Source: Cladopsammia gracilis (lineage: Eukaryota > Cnidaria > Anthozoa > Scleractinia > Dendrophylliidae). From it: a stretch of DNA of 64,000 bases. Below the pieces are notes generated by a model. The model ran no database searches and had not been told where the DNA came from. It saw nothing but the letters and a program-made list of their open reading frames with translations. The position numbers and the translations under genes were made by a program. The DNA lies in NCBI GenBank assembly GCA_022457155.1, contig JAJGOT010000745.1:225270-289269 (forward strand), read 5' to 3'. Below, piece by piece: positions 1 through 12,258 of this stretch. How positions within the stretch are numbered: the stretch's first letter is position 1; every line of letters starts with the position of its first letter.

Positions 1-98
1 TCGGGGCAGGCCTATTGAAGACAATGACGCTTTTGTTTCCTGTTTTACACACAAGAGTCCAAGGAACAAAGGAAATGTCCCTTAAAGGAGAAAACATA

Positions 99-258
99 TA
101 CAGCTATTTCAATTAACGTTGCCGGATGAAAAACGCGAAAAGCTAAAGACCGCAAGGCAGTATGGGATTTTTATTCAATGGCTTTTAACCCTAACCCATA
201 CTACCTTGCGGTCTTGGCTTTAATCTTTCATCCACAACGTTTATTGAAATAGCTGTAT
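99..258. repeat. Foldback MITE, TA target (unit 1 only)
   Basis: The two halves are inverted copies: CAGCTATTTCAATTAACGTT at 101 is matched by its complement ending at 256, and the arms continue through a conserved block around 150 and 210. The paralogous locus near 24665 lacks it and reads straight across a TA. This supports a non-autonomous Tc1/mariner-type insertion made after the duplication of the units. Confidence 0.75.
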
Positions 259-1129
259 GTCATTTTCGACCTAAATATCAAACCGAAAATAAGTTTAATA
301 TGAGTCAAGTCATTTACTGTCTAAAAGTAAACTAATTTCAACGAGGAATTCAGGATTGAAACATCGAAAAAAATGTTTCGCATTTACTCAGGTAGATATC
401 AAAACGTGCGACCGATGTGTGGTTTCTTTTGTGTTTTGCTTTTGTGAATTCAGCTTGAAAATAAAATATTCCTTATATGGTAACCATTGAAACAATCCCG
501 CTCTAAAGTCAGCGGGGATGAGAGCTTGAAATCTGGTTGGATGCCTAAAGTAAAACGCGAAATGTTTATTAATGCTATATATGGCTTTATTTTCCCGGAA
601 TCACGCTGACGAAGCCGAATGGGTTCGTTTTGTCGCTCTAAGCAAGCTTCAGTAAACGATGTAGTCATGTTGGCAAACACAAAATGGCTCGGTGAAATTT
701 GAAAAAACAGACATGTTCTCGCCAGCTTTTTATAAAACTTTTATGCATCGGTGAACCCGCGTTTTACTTGTTAAAGTTTATCAAACAAGTGCTGTTTAGA
801 TTCAAAGCTTGATTTGTTTGCGACAAACTGACCACGTAGTGTTTATTTAGTTTTTATTTTTATCATTTTTTATTTAGAGACTTTATTCAAATTGAAAGAA
901 TTTATGACCTGGTAACAGGTGGTAACCCCTTATAAGGATATAAACGATTCAACAACTTCCTTTTCAAGGTCAATGGGTCGTTTTCCTTAAAATCTGGTTG
1001 GCTACACAGACTAAACAATAAAATAAAATCGCTTGTTGCAAAGACAACAGCTCATGTTTCTCAGAATCACAGACAATCAGTACAGACGAATGGGTGTGTT
1101 TCATCGCCATTGAAAAAAAAGCTTAAACG
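259..1129 (+). other. 5' flank of TRIM-NHL copy 1
   Basis: No gene is seen. The stretch is homologous to 24660-25524 and, more weakly, to 47200-47549. The block at about 590-670 resembles the 5' untranslated region of copy 3 and ends in a vestigial start (ATG followed at once by TAG), while the block at 1070-1129 is the equivalent leader of the real gene. The flank therefore seems to hold an older internal duplication of the leader. A TATAAA at 939-944 is conserved in copy 2. Confidence 0.55.
939..944 (+). promoter_or_regulatory. Candidate TATA box of TRIM-NHL copy 1
   Basis: TATAAA lies about 190 bases before the ATG within a block conserved with copy 2 (25340-25345). The leader between them holds no intron signal I could support. 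Position and conservation are the only evidence. Confidence 0.35.
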
Positions 1130-3310
1130 ATGGAATCTCTGTTAAAAAACCTCAAAGAGCACGTTACATGTTCAATCTGTCAGGATAATTTCACCGATCC
1201 CAAGACAATAACCTGCCTGCACACATTCTGCTGTGAATGCTTGAAGAAACACGCACTGATCAGCCAAAGGAACGGAAAGTTTCGCTGCCCCGAGTGCCAG
1301 GCTGAAGTCGGTCTTCCCGAAGGAAACCGTTTTGATAAACTGCCGACAAGTTTTCATCATAACAGTTTACTTAGTCTTCTCGCTGTCCGACAAAGCGGCA
1401 TTGGAAATGAGATCAGTTGTGGCATTTGTAAGAAAAAGAGCGCGGAGATAAGCTACTGCTTCGAATGCGCTAAATTCATGTGCAGTGACTGTGTAAACGC
1501 ACATGAACTGTTTAGAAACGCAGCGCTCACCGAAGGACACAAGGTGACGCCAGTCAAACAGTTTCAAGCTGAAGACTACGAAGCCCTGATGAAGAGGCAG
1601 TCATTTTGCCCCCAGCAGTACCACGAGCGAGAGGTGACGAGGTTTTTCTGTCTGAAATGCAAAACCTGTATTTGCCAAATATGCATCAACACAGATCACA
1701 AGACCCACGAAGTGGAGCCATTGGATAAAGCAGCGGACAGCGAGAAAGCTAAAATCCTGGCGAGAGCTGAGTTAATGAAAGAAAAGCGCAAAGTTTGCAG
1801 TGAAGCAATTCATAAATTAGAACAAACAGAGCTTGAGCTGAAAACCAATCTCACTATTACTACACGTGAAGTTTCCCAAGCAGCCGATCAAATGATCGCG
1901 AAGATCCGAGAACGCGAGCGCGAGATCATTACTACCCTCGAGAACACGTGCGTGTCGAGGGAGGAGAAGTTAAACTCTACAAAGACACAAGTGCAGTCCT
2001 TGCTAAAGCAAATCAACCAAGCAGTCGAGTTTGCTCAAAACCTGGTTCAACGAAGCTCCAGTTCGGACATTATGCAGAGCAAACCGAATCTGGAGCAGCG
2101 GTTTGAAGATCTTGAAAACACCCCAATCCCATCACTTCCGGTCAATTCCTTTGTGATGTTTGTACCGACTTATGAAGAAGAGAATTTGACTGTCGGTTGC
2201 ATAGCGACAAGTGAACCAGTGGTAGAAGGACTGACGCAAGATTTCCAAGCTGGTGTAGAAGCAGCGTTTGTGATCCGTCAGAGAATCCATGAAGTGAAAT
2301 ACAAATTCCATGTTGAAGTGCTCGTGGAACCCGCTGATAAAGTAGGAAGTTTAACGACTTGCGAAAAAGAAGATGAAGATTTCCTGGTGAAGTTTACACC
2401 TAAAGTTCCAGGTGCCTTCAACATCACAGTAAAGATTAACGGCAAGAAGCTTGCAACCAGTCCTTACACTGTCCAGGTGAAGGAACGGCTCATTCAGGTT
2501 GTGGGAGAGTTGGAGTTAAAAGGAAAAACTCTTCAAGAACCATGTGGGATTGCTGTGAATAGTAAAGGACTCACCGCTGTAACAGACCGTGAACAACACT
2601 GTATCCTGATATTTGACAAGGAAGGAAAGTTTGTACGAAAACTGGGTTCCCATGGCAACAATGCTGGACGGCGTAACTGTCCAATTGATGTCATATACCT
2701 AAATGACGATAACATTCTGGTGGCTGATCAATTAAATAATTGCATTCAACAATTTAACGTGAACACTGGAAACTCTGTGAAGAGCTTTGGAAAGAAAGGG
2801 ACAAGAGACGGTGAGTTTCATGATCCAGTCTGCCTTTGTATGGATGGTGAAGGACGAGTTATTGTAGCTGATCACAGTAACAGTACAGTGCAGGTGTTAT
2901 CTGAGGATGGTAAACCTGTGTTGAAATTTGGAGACAGTGGCCCAGAAAAACTTGACTGTCCCGCTGCATGTATTCACCATCAAGACAGGTTCTTTGTATC
3001 AGACTGGGGTAATAGTTGCTTGAAAGTTTTTGACAATTCAGGACAGTTCTTGTACACAATAGGAGTACCAGGCAAGGGTGATGGACAGTTGCTTGGTCCT
3101 TGGGGATTATGTCTTGAGAAATGTGGCAATCATTATAATCTTCTTGTATGCAATGGCAGCAATGGTCGTGTTGATCAGTTTACAGTGGAAGGTTGTTTTA
3201 CTGGAAAAACTGTTGATAAGTTACAAGCCCCCACAGGAATAACCAGAACACCAGATGGGCGTATTTTAGTTTCTGATTATGAAGCCAAAAAAATATATAT
3301 ACTAAAATAA
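1130..3310 (+). CDS. TRIM-NHL protein (RING E3 ligase), copy 1
   Basis: This is a complete 726-residue single-exon reading frame. It has a C3HC4 RING (C14, C17, C29, H31, C34, C37, C53, C56), a B-box 1 around residues 95-143, a B-box 2 around 157-200, a coiled coil to about 310, a filamin-type immunoglobulin domain around 370-455 and NHL repeats from about 465 to the end. That order is that of the TRIM2/TRIM3/TRIM71 group, so a ubiquitin E3 ligase with an NHL recognition propeller is expected; substrates are unknown. The start is supported because the same MESLLKNLKEHV begins all three paralogues. The NHL part differs from copy 3 at about 48 of 270 positions, while the first 160 residues differ at about four. 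Confidence 0.93.
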   Translation: MESLLKNLKEHVTCSICQDNFTDPKTITCLHTFCCECLKKHALISQRNGKFRCPECQAEVGLPEGNRFDKLPTSFHHNSLLSLLAVRQSGIGNEISCGICKKKSAEISYCFECAKFMCSDCVNAHELFRNAALTEGHKVTPVKQFQAEDYEALMKRQSFCPQQYHEREVTRFFCLKCKTCICQICINTDHKTHEVEPLDKAADSEKAKILARAELMKEKRKVCSEAIHKLEQTELELKTNLTITTREVSQAADQMIAKIREREREIITTLENTCVSREEKLNSTKTQVQSLLKQINQAVEFAQNLVQRSSSSDIMQSKPNLEQRFEDLENTPIPSLPVNSFVMFVPTYEEENLTVGCIATSEPVVEGLTQDFQAGVEAAFVIRQRIHEVKYKFHVEVLVEPADKVGSLTTCEKEDEDFLVKFTPKVPGAFNITVKINGKKLATSPYTVQVKERLIQVVGELELKGKTLQEPCGIAVNSKGLTAVTDREQHCILIFDKEGKFVRKLGSHGNNAGRRNCPIDVIYLNDDNILVADQLNNCIQQFNVNTGNSVKSFGKKGTRDGEFHDPVCLCMDGEGRVIVADHSNSTVQVLSEDGKPVLKFGDSGPEKLDCPAACIHHQDRFFVSDWGNSCLKVFDNSGQFLYTIGVPGKGDGQLLGPWGLCLEKCGNHYNLLVCNGSNGRVDQFTVEGCFTGKTVDKLQAPTGITRTPDGRILVSDYEAKKIYILK

Positions 3311-3324
3311 GCAGCAAAATGTAA

Positions 3325-4245
3325 AGAGAAGCTGAATATCAGCTAAACTGAGACATTCAGTAAGCAAATATAAACTAAGGTAACTCTAACAATATACAGA
3401 CACTGAAGAGACCTCAGAACCTGAATAGCAGCTAAAGACATTCAGTAAACAAATATAAACTAAGGTAACTCTAACAATATACAGACACTGAAGAGACCTC
3501 AGAACCTGAATAGCAGCTAATGATATTCAGTAAGCAAATATAAACTAAGTTAACTCTAACAATAGACACTGAAGAGACCTCAGAAACTGAATAGCAGCTA
3601 ATGACATTCAGTAAGCAAATATAAACTAAGGCAACTCTAACAATATATAGACACTGAAGAGACCTCTGAGAAGCTGAATAGCAGCTAATGACATTCAGTA
3701 AGCAAATATAAACTAAGGCAACTCTAACAATATATAGACACTGAAGAGACCTCTGAGAAGCTGAATAGCAGCTAAAGACATTCAGTAAGCAAATATAAAC
3801 TAAGGTAACTCTAACAATATACAGACACTGAAGAGACCTCAGGACCTGAATAGCAGCTAATGACATTCAGTAAACAAATATAAACTAAGGTAACTCTAAC
3901 AATATACAGACACTGAAGAGACCTCAGGACCTGAATAGCAGCTAATGACATTCAGTAAACAAATATAAACTAAGGTAACTCTAACAATATACAGACACTG
4001 AAGAGACCTCAGGACCTGAATAGCAGCTAATGACATTCAGTAAGCAAATATAAACTAAGGTAACTCTAACAATATACAGACACTGAAGAGACCTCAGAAC
4101 CTGAATAGCAGCTAATGACATTCAGTAAACAAATATAAACTAAGGTAACTCTAACAATATACAGACACTGAAGAGACCTCAGAACCTGAATAGCAGCTAA
4201 TGACATTCAGTAAACAAATATAAACTAAGGTAACTCTAACAATTC
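3325..4245. repeat. 85-bp satellite behind TRIM copy 1
   Basis: About eleven tandem copies of an 85-bp unit containing CTGAATAGCAGCTAATGACA and ending in GACACTGAAGAGACCTC. The first full repeats step from 3396 to 3481. The array begins directly after the TRIM stop codon, so the first units may be transcribed as 3' untranslated region. The same array lies behind copy 3 at 49745-50668. Frames through it are open only because of the repeat. Confidence 0.92.
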
Positions 4246-6280
4246 TTATCTTCACTGCAGTCATTATTTGTGAGTCACACCATGCTTCTCAGGGGAAGTA
4301 TTGTGTGAGCTGCTTTTATAAAAAATGATTATGTAAATGGGGTCTTATGCAAACTGACTTTAGTAGCAAAATGGATTTATACTGATCAAAATATTTTGCA
4401 ACTTTTTCCGGCTTTTTTGTTAGGGGTGATTTTAATACGTAACCAACATTTTTTATATGCGACAAGCACAAATTTATTACGCAATAATAGGGCGCTTGTC
4501 AAGGTGGCAATTTTGCAACAAGTTTTAGTGACTCTTTTTGTAATAAGTGTTAGAAACAGTTTTGTAATTATCTAATCATTGTTATGTGCATTTGAACATT
4601 TTTATGCAATTTGTGCAATAAAAACTGTATTATTGAGTGTTTGAATGATTATTTAGTTGCATTGTCTTTTTTAATGAGAAATGTAAATAGGCCTTCGCAC
4701 CATGGCCACATGACATTACTTTTGGTTAGGCTTGAATTTAATACCAACATTTTTTATATGTAAATACCAAATTTCCTTGAATAATAGCTGGCGGCAATTA
4801 TTTTAATAAAGGGGGCGATTATTTGAGGGGAGGCAATTAACTCGAGGGGGTCAATTATTTCAAATATTGCTCACTGGAAGTGCTAATTGGCTTAACTAGG
4901 GTGCTCCAAGAAATATATAGGAAAGAGAAAAATACACAAATTTCACTATTAATAGTGCAACCTAAACGGTTTCTGCCCATTTTATCTCCGTGACTTATTT
5001 TCACGTAATTCCGACATTCGTATAATACTAGAAATAAATCTAATGTTCATATTAATGATAAAATAACTTCAAAGTCTGACTGCAGGTCTTTTACTGGTAC
5101 CTAAGGTGCAATGATTTTTAACTCATAGCTTTTAGCATGTTTTAGCATTTTTTAATATTCTACTGTTTTAGTATTTTTATTCATTAACTGATTATTTCAC
5201 AGGGCCCACATTGATAGCAGTTATATAACTGAAGTGGTTACCCTGTATAAATAATTTAATTTAATTCAGCTGCTAAGCTGTATAATAGACTAAATGTTAT
5301 TATTGAATGCTCTAGTTCAGTTAGCTAGGTCATTTTATACCAACTATTGGTCAGACACATTAAGATTTAAGTAATATTATGTATTATAACTTATTTGTAA
5401 TTACTTAATTACTTTTAAATTTTAGTGTTTTTAATTTTAAGGGTCTAAGTTTAAACCTGTTTGTAATTAGCATTTTTGTTCGGCTTAATTTCTGCTATTA
5501 TTAATTTCTATGGATAAACTTTAGATGCACAGCTTCATTGTAAATAAGTGTCAGCTTTATGAATTCTGTGCCTAATAACGTATCTAAAGTATCTATCTAT
5601 AGAAATATAATAATATGAAAACTGTGCCTTTTTAACTTTTCTGTTATTGTAACAATTGTTTCCCCATACATGTACAAGTCAATTGTTAACTTGACTGGGA
5701 GGATGTGAAAGAAAGGAAGGGGATTGGGGGGCGATTAAAAGAGGTAGGTGATTATTTCAAATATTAATCCCACCAAAGAGGGGCTATTATCAGAGAGAGG
5801 CAATTAATAATTGAGAGACGGCTATTATACAAGGAAATACATTTAAAATTGACTGTTTCAATGATTATTTGGTTGCATTCTCTATTTTGATGAGAATGTA
5901 AAATAGTTCTTACATTGCATGAATATACTTTCTGTTAGGTTTGATTCTAATAGCAACATTTTTGCTAGTATGTAAATATTTAAAATTGAATTATTTGGTT
6001 GCATTATCTCTTTTTTACTAAGAATGTAAAATTTCTTTAGTTTTAACACTGCAAGATTAATTAAATGACTATATTTTTGTTACAATTTTGTAACAATTGG
6101 ATGCATAATTATTTCATGCTTACTTCATGCACAACACAACATCTGTTTATAAACTAAAGTACTAGTGAAAATTTAAGGTGGTTCTGAACCCCACCTACAG
6201 AAATTTCTTAAACTTTGCCAAAAGTTGCATCTTATCCTGTTAATCAAAATTTGACAATAAAAAATGGGGTTCACGAAGTC
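4246..6280. other. A/T-rich non-coding flank, paralogous to 50670-52670
   Basis: No gene is supported. It starts with one partial unit of the 115-bp repeat (4240-4315). Short degenerate repeats of GGCAATTATTTTAATA and GGCGATTATT occur around 4780-4870 and 5730-5830. The whole stretch aligns with unit 3, with many small indels not in multiples of three. Confidence 0.6.
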
Positions 6281-9254
6281 ATTTTTTAGTTATGAACACT
6301 TAAAACTAAAATAAAGTGAATAGCTAGGTCGTTAGGAACAGTAAATGAGGTCAAGTCAAACCTTGCAAAGATTGTGGCAGATGTTCCAAAGAAACTGTCC
6401 AAACAACTACCAAACACCATGATTTGTGCCGGCTGTGTTGTGCCTGATGCCACCACACTGATCCTGTACCGGTACTCAACACTCTCTGCACTGTACTCCT
6501 TATGGCATCCTTTACACCACAAGCTATAAATTAAAACAAAAAAATCATTTACCTCCTACCTCCTCCTAAATTTTAGACAGCACTGCTGGAAACATTGTTC
6601 ATAAAAATCACATTGTATAACATGATAAATAGACATTCCAACCACAAAATACTGAAAATAGCGAGATTCAGTTACTCAGGTGGAGGTGGTGGTGTGTGAC
6701 ATGATAGCTTTTTATAGTCCTGAACACCCATGGAAAACCCATACTTGCTCTACTAGGCAGCACAATGATGGTACTGGGACTAACATGTATCAGTCCAGTG
6801 AGCAATGGTGAATTGGGAGTTGAGTGATTTTGTCCCAGTTGGGAAATCAATGTTTACATGGTCAAGTATTGTAGTTCCAGTAAGAATTTCACTTCTGAAC
6901 TTTCCATTTATTGCAGTTTGAATAATGGATTTGTCTCTCGCACCCAAGATTTGACACTAGTCTGGGCAAGTGCTCATCCTGTTATCAATCTACATGTACA
7001 AATTATTATGACCCCCAAAAGGCACGACGAGCACCCCTGTCCCCCTGGGGTGCTAAATGTTCATCCCTGTTACAGCTGGGGCCACTTTGGTACACCTCAG
7101 TTTCTATTTTGTGTGACTGTTGGAACTCTTAGTAGAACAAGGTATAACACAATAGGCACTATTGTGATTGAGGCTCACTCTTCTCAATTGGGATTGGTAA
7201 AATCTAATTTCAAGATCTTAAAACTATTTGTGAATGGAATTTTCTATTGACGCATGACATGCACAAGCAAGTGCTGAAAATGTGATTTATGAATCATTTC
7301 AGGTTATTTTAGTGTTATGGAATATGTACATCTTTGTTTCCCATGCTGTGGTCACTTTGAACCTGGTTTCATTAAATGATAAATCCCATTTTTGTCATAT
7401 GCAAATTTGATTGTGAATTTGTTTTGATTCACAATCAATCAAAAACCTGCTAAATCCCTGGGGTGTAGGGCATAAAATTCACACCAAATACCCCTCCCCC
7501 AGGGGCTAAGAAGCCAGCATACCTTTATTTTCACTGTATATGTGCAGCAACAACAGACAAATTTGTCTATTTTTTTGTTGTTGTTGTTCTCCTTGCACTA
7601 ATCTTGATGCAGCGTCCATGGTACCAAATGTGACAGCTTGGCCCCAGTCCTTATCACACTTCATCATGAACCTGAGAATAAAAAATCAGCTGACCAATTG
7701 GCCTGATGGCTCAGTGGATAACTGAAAGCACTGCACCGGTAGTCGCAAGGCTGTGTTTTTCAGGTTTCTTTGCAACGGATCAGGTTATTAGTTCATTGCT
7801 AGAAACACAGATTTCACTCATATGTATCATCATCAGTAGTTGTTGTATATTGTTATTTAATATATTCCCATTCAAGTGACACAAATTGTTCAACAACTGG
7901 AATTTTATGTTTGAGAAAGGTGATTGTTTTGCCTTAGCCTGAAATTCATTGACAACTTAAGCCGAAAAAATCAGAGTATTTCAGCAACTGAGGATGCCGT
8001 CACAAATCTCATGACCCATCCCTTTCTATGTTTTCAAAGGTCTCATGAAAACCTAGTTATCAAAGCTTTTATTACATTTTTAGACTTAAATACCAGCAGG
8101 GCATCTGGTACACAACATCTCTTGCCACCATTCTGTGATAGTAGGCTTCACCAACGTGCCCCTTGGACAAGGAAGCAATTTGTTTTTATCTTTAGTTCTT
8201 GTATGTGCAAATCCCGGGTGTGCATCCCGGGGTCTGGCTTATTTGTTTCCAAAACTAAACAATGTCCCTATTCCGCAGGGCAAAAGAAATTGTCAAAAAT
8301 GTACTATAACCCGGATGTTCCTGGGGTTTCCCCGGGGGTGTCCCCCTGGGAAAGCCAATGATAAGTGCATTATTTAAAAGAGAAAATGCTGTGATCTGAA
8401 GATTCAAAACTTCCTCGATTTTTATGGATGAGAGGGGGGAACATACCCAGGGGATTTTGACATTTTGAGGGACATCAGAATCAATTCCCTATCCCTGGGC
8501 AACAAATGAATGTCAAAATCAAGTCCCCAGGATAACTGTTTCTGTGGCATTCCAATAATTACACTCAAATTCCCTACCCTGGGGGCCATCAAGTAATGTC
8601 AAAACCCCTACCCAGGTGACAGCCCTGTGTCAAAATCCCCTGGGTAGCTATCCCCCCGCCCCCCCCACCCCAGCCCCACCCTGGTGATGATAGGTGCATT
8701 ACGCGATCAAAGGTTCAATGTTTTTGTTTTTACGTGACTAGATTTTGGAAAGGAGTATAGGGGATCCTCTGTATTGTATTCCAGAAAAATTATTGGTAGC
8801 TTTTATTAAAAAAAAGACCAGGGTTCATAATTTGATATTAGTTACCGAGGAACAATAAAACACTGCAGAGACAAGCGTGCATATTTCTGAGTTATACTCA
8901 CATCTTTCCTTCATCATCTCGAGCAACTCTCTTGTGACTACGGGTACAACTGGGATAGAAAAAAGTGTCCCTTATCGACAAAACTGTGGCCAAAACGAAC
9001 ACACTTCGTGTTGCCATCAAACTTCAATGCAACCAACAACACATTTTGATGGAATCCAAAATGGCGCCGATTTGTCATTAGCCAATCAGATCACTGAATA
9101 GATCAAGTAGGCCCCAGTCTTTTGTAGTTCTTTGGAGACCCCGACGAAACACAGTTTAGCTGGTGGTGGATACAATGTAGTTTGTTTCTTTTTAGATCTC
9201 ATCGGTGAAAATGAGTCCTTCGTGGAAACGTTTTGCGCTAGACCTTCTACTAGC
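6281..9254. other. Non-coding paralogous flank, unit 1
   Basis: The stretch is homologous to 52870-56525. It contains a single copy of the 100-bp unit that is amplified in unit 3 (about 6415-6520), a SINE-like tRNA fragment at 7697-7790, and G/C-rich runs around 8420-8690. Open frames at 6858-7250 and 7924-8361 change mostly by amino-acid-altering substitutions between units, so they do not look like genes. Confidence 0.5.
7697..7790 (+). repeat. tRNA-derived SINE fragment
   Basis: GGCCTGATGGCTCAGTGGAT carries a Pol III A-box and is followed by GCACCGGTAGTCGCAAGGCT, matching the intact tRNA-like unit at 63562-63638. The B-box region is lost. The paralogue is at 55014-55110. Confidence 0.55.
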
Positions 9255-10425
9255 TTAAATTTTGAGAAGAAATTGTTCTACGGATGAGTACTTTAACACA
9301 CGTTCGAACGCACTCACATCCCATTTAATCAAGAGAGGATATAAACACCGTTTTATTGAAGAAGAAATAGAGAAAGTACGTCTGATTCCTCGCAGCGAAG
9401 CCCTCGAGACATCTAAGAAAAAAGAGTCTAACAGAATCCTATTTGTAGTAACATTTAATCCAGCCCTTCCGAACATACGTCGAACCATTTTCAACAATCT
9501 GAACATTCTTCGTTCTTCACAACGATGCAAAGCAGCATTCCCTTCTCCTCCTCTCATATCGTACCGCCGATGCAACAACCTCCGTGACATTTTAGTCAGA
9601 GCCAAACACCGCAGACCACCCCCACCCCCCCCCCCCCAAACACCAGGAGCTTTCCGCTGTAACAGAAATAGGTGCAAAACGTGTCCTTTTATCTCAGAGG
9701 GAACCACGTTTTACACCTTTTTCTCTACAAACGAACAACAACGAATACGACACCACATCTCTTGCTCGTCTACGAATCTCATATATATGATACAGTGCTG
9801 CAGATGCAAAGTACAATACATAGGAGAGACTAAACGACATCTCAGCGACAGATTTGGCGAACACAGACGCGCAATCGAAAAAGCCATTAACCAACATCAC
9901 ATTCATCAGCCTACCGCCGTTTCAGATCACTTTACTCTTCCTGGCCATTCAATCAACGACATAGAACTCATTCCCCTTGAACTCATTAACTCTGACAGAG
10001 ACGCCATTCGTAAGGCCAGAGAAGCATTTTTAATTTCCAAGGGCAAGACTCTTGAACCCTATGGGATGAACAGACGCGATGAAACTTAATATACTTTCTA
10101 TTTTTATAGTAGCCTTTGTAAACGTTTCTGCTGTTTATTTTTGTTAACCAATCATATTTAATCTTTCATTTGAATCATTTTATATCTTGTAACCGTTTTA
10201 TTCCATTTTTACTTAGCTCTTTGTAGCCCCTGATGAAGGTTAGTTTTGCCTAACCGAAATATTGGGCAATAAAATACCCTTTATAGCTGTCCGATCAGCC
10301 TTGCATTTAGTTTTAAGTTTTATTCAATACTGCCGATCCTGATCTACACCAAGATCCGGCTTCACTTCGCCGTGCTGTTTGTCCAAGTGGTCCTTGCTTT
10401 ATTTGAGAGTTACCTGATATATTTT
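9255..10425 (+). mobile_element. 5'-truncated Penelope-like retroelement (unit 1 only)
   Basis: Unit 3 reads without interruption across the point 56522-56526 (ACTAGCTTATATTTTAAAGG), whereas unit 1 has this 1.17-kb insertion there. It holds the C-terminal reading frame of a Penelope-like element followed by a 3' region with a CTGATGA...GAAA motif. Only the reverse transcriptase thumb and endonuclease remain, as is usual for 5'-truncated copies. Confidence 0.75.
9262..10089 (+). pseudogene. Penelope-like RT C-terminus with GIY-YIG endonuclease
   Basis: The open frame gives about 275 residues and starts at a non-ATG codon. The first part (LIKRGYKHRF, then RILFVVTFNPALPNIR) resembles the thumb and linker of Penelope-like reverse transcriptases. 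A proline run lies in the middle, followed by CNRNRCKTCP and then a GIY-YIG type nuclease core with YMIQCCRCKVQYIGET and a downstream RFGEHRRAI helix. The palm with the catalytic aspartates is missing, so it is a 5'-truncated copy that cannot move by itself. The frame of the remaining part is intact, so insertion was fairly recent. Confidence 0.75.
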
Positions 10426-11284
10426 AAAGGTCTTTTTGACATGGGAGCGACGTCACAAGAGACTTTTCAGTGGGAACCTAACCTGTTAGTAATAATATTG
10501 GGTAAGCATTGGATCCCATCCGCCTAAACCACCTCGAACACCTTATTGAGACTGCAAAGCTGCATCATATTCAGAATTCATCCGTGAAGTATCTCCTACT
10601 CAGAGTTACATCCGGGGTCCCTCAAGGGACTGTTCTGGGCTCGCTCATGTCTCTCCTCTTTATTAACGACATCAATTCGGAAATCTCCTCACGCATTAGG
10701 CTCTTCGCAGACGGTACTATTTTGTATGGGCTGATCCAAGGGCCTCAGGATGCAGCAGTTCTGCAGAAAGATCTTGACCTCCTTTTTAAGTGGTCTAATA
10801 CATGGCAAATGTGAGGGTCTCAATGGGGCGGTTGCTTTTACGGTAAACGGTTAAAAATTTGGCTTTTTTACGGCTAACGGTTAATTTTTTTTCGTTACGG
10901 TTAACAGAAAGATTAAAAATTAATTTCCATTGTTTTAAAAGGTAAACATTAATTTTTCATTGTTTTAAAAAGTTAAAAATTAATTAACATCGTTGTATAA
11001 CACATTTAAGGTCTTAGGACCATGTTCCGGGATGAATGAAAAACTAGTTATTATGATAAAATTGTGATATTGAATATACCAATACTACTATATTACACTA
11101 CATATCTAATATTACTAATACTTATAGAAATATAAGGTATATATATGTATATGATAGACATGATATAGCAATATATTCTTTGAAATACTGTATTAAACAA
11201 CAGAAAGTTGTACACTATACTTTTTGTGTTTCAAGTAAACAACATCATAGTTATATTAACTTGTATGATGGTTATGTGCCTAAT

Positions 11285-11712
11285 AAATATGTCTCAGTCT
11301 TAAACGAGCGTAAATTGCATCAATTTCCTTTTTGCGCTTAAATATCGCATCCATATCGCTATCACTGTCATCCGAATCGCTCTCGTACTCCTCAACCTTG
11401 TTGAAATCGATCAGCAGCGGACGCGAGCGTGACTTGCGGTTATCGCTCCTTCAGAGCGTGTCATGGGGGGGGGGGGGGGGTAGTGGAGGCGGGGAACGCT
11501 TGTTCGACCTGGTCAGAATGAAAGCACACCCTTGCAGCAGCATCAGGTCTTTGTTTTGCATACACTGCCGGAGCCAAAACTCCTGCTTTATCTTTCGTCG
11601 TCTCGCTCCTCACGGTTCTTTGCCTTACGTATACCGGACGGCAATTCTCCAACCAATCCTTCATTGTCTCTTCATCCTTTTTGGAAAGCGCCTCAGAAGG
11701 AAGTTGAGTCAT
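11285..11712 (-). pseudogene. Possible captured gene fragment inside the transposon
   Basis: On the minus strand an open frame from 11712 gives about 83 residues (starting MTQLPSEALSKKDEE) and ends in a proline run made by a 14-base G tract at 11465. Beyond the tract a different frame reads a serine/aspartate-rich stretch (EYESDSDDSDSDMDAIF) ending at a stop near 11285. A frameshift at the homopolymer or a spliced junction could link them. The family is not recognised. Codon-like composition on both sides is the only support. Confidence 0.3.
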
Positions 11713-12013
11713 GAACTATACATCCCGGAATGACATCCCCGTCTGTGGCACTGGGCACTGAGTATAAAGATGGGTGAGTTGAAAATTCTCTTCGGTTGCA
11801 TCGCATTAGAAGAGAATTGATTTCTGTTCGCTATTGTTAGAGCTGTTAATTACGATTTTTGTTATCTGTTGAATGTAGGCATGTTTTATGCTGATGTAAG
11901 TTATGTGCATGCACGTGCATTTATTATGCCCGTGGTAGTATGTGTATAAATAGTTGGTTCTTTAATATGCTAGTCAGTTCTCGGTCGTTACACTGACGAT
12001 TTGCCCTAGTCAA

Positions 12014-12258
12014 ATTTTACTTGTTGTTTTTACTTTTTACTTTTTTACTTTTTTACTTTTTTACTTTTTTACTTTTTTACTTTTTTACTTTTTTACTTTT
12101 TTACTTTTTTACTTTTTTACTTTTTTACTTTTTTACTTTTTTACTTTTTACTTTTTACTTTTTACTTTTTACTTTTTACTTTTTACTTTTTACTTTTTAC
12201 TTTTTACTTTTTACTTTTTACTTTTTACTTTTTACTTTTTACTTTTTACTTTTTACTT
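12014..12258. repeat. (TTTTTTAC)n / (TTTTTAC)n microsatellite
   Basis: An uninterrupted run of TTTTTTAC units changes into TTTTTAC units near 12145. It lies inside the 1659-bp transposon and gives a spurious Phe/Leu/Tyr-rich frame. Confidence 0.95.

Noticed and set aside
3471..3866. 131-residue minus-strand repeat protein
   Set aside because: It is a translation of the 85-bp satellite.
6858..7250. 130-residue frame whose paralogue at 54138-54524 differs only by in-frame indels (3, 3 and 6 bp)
   Set aside because: Most substitutions between the copies change the amino acid and no domain is seen, so neutral drift with chance indel sizes is more likely than a gene.
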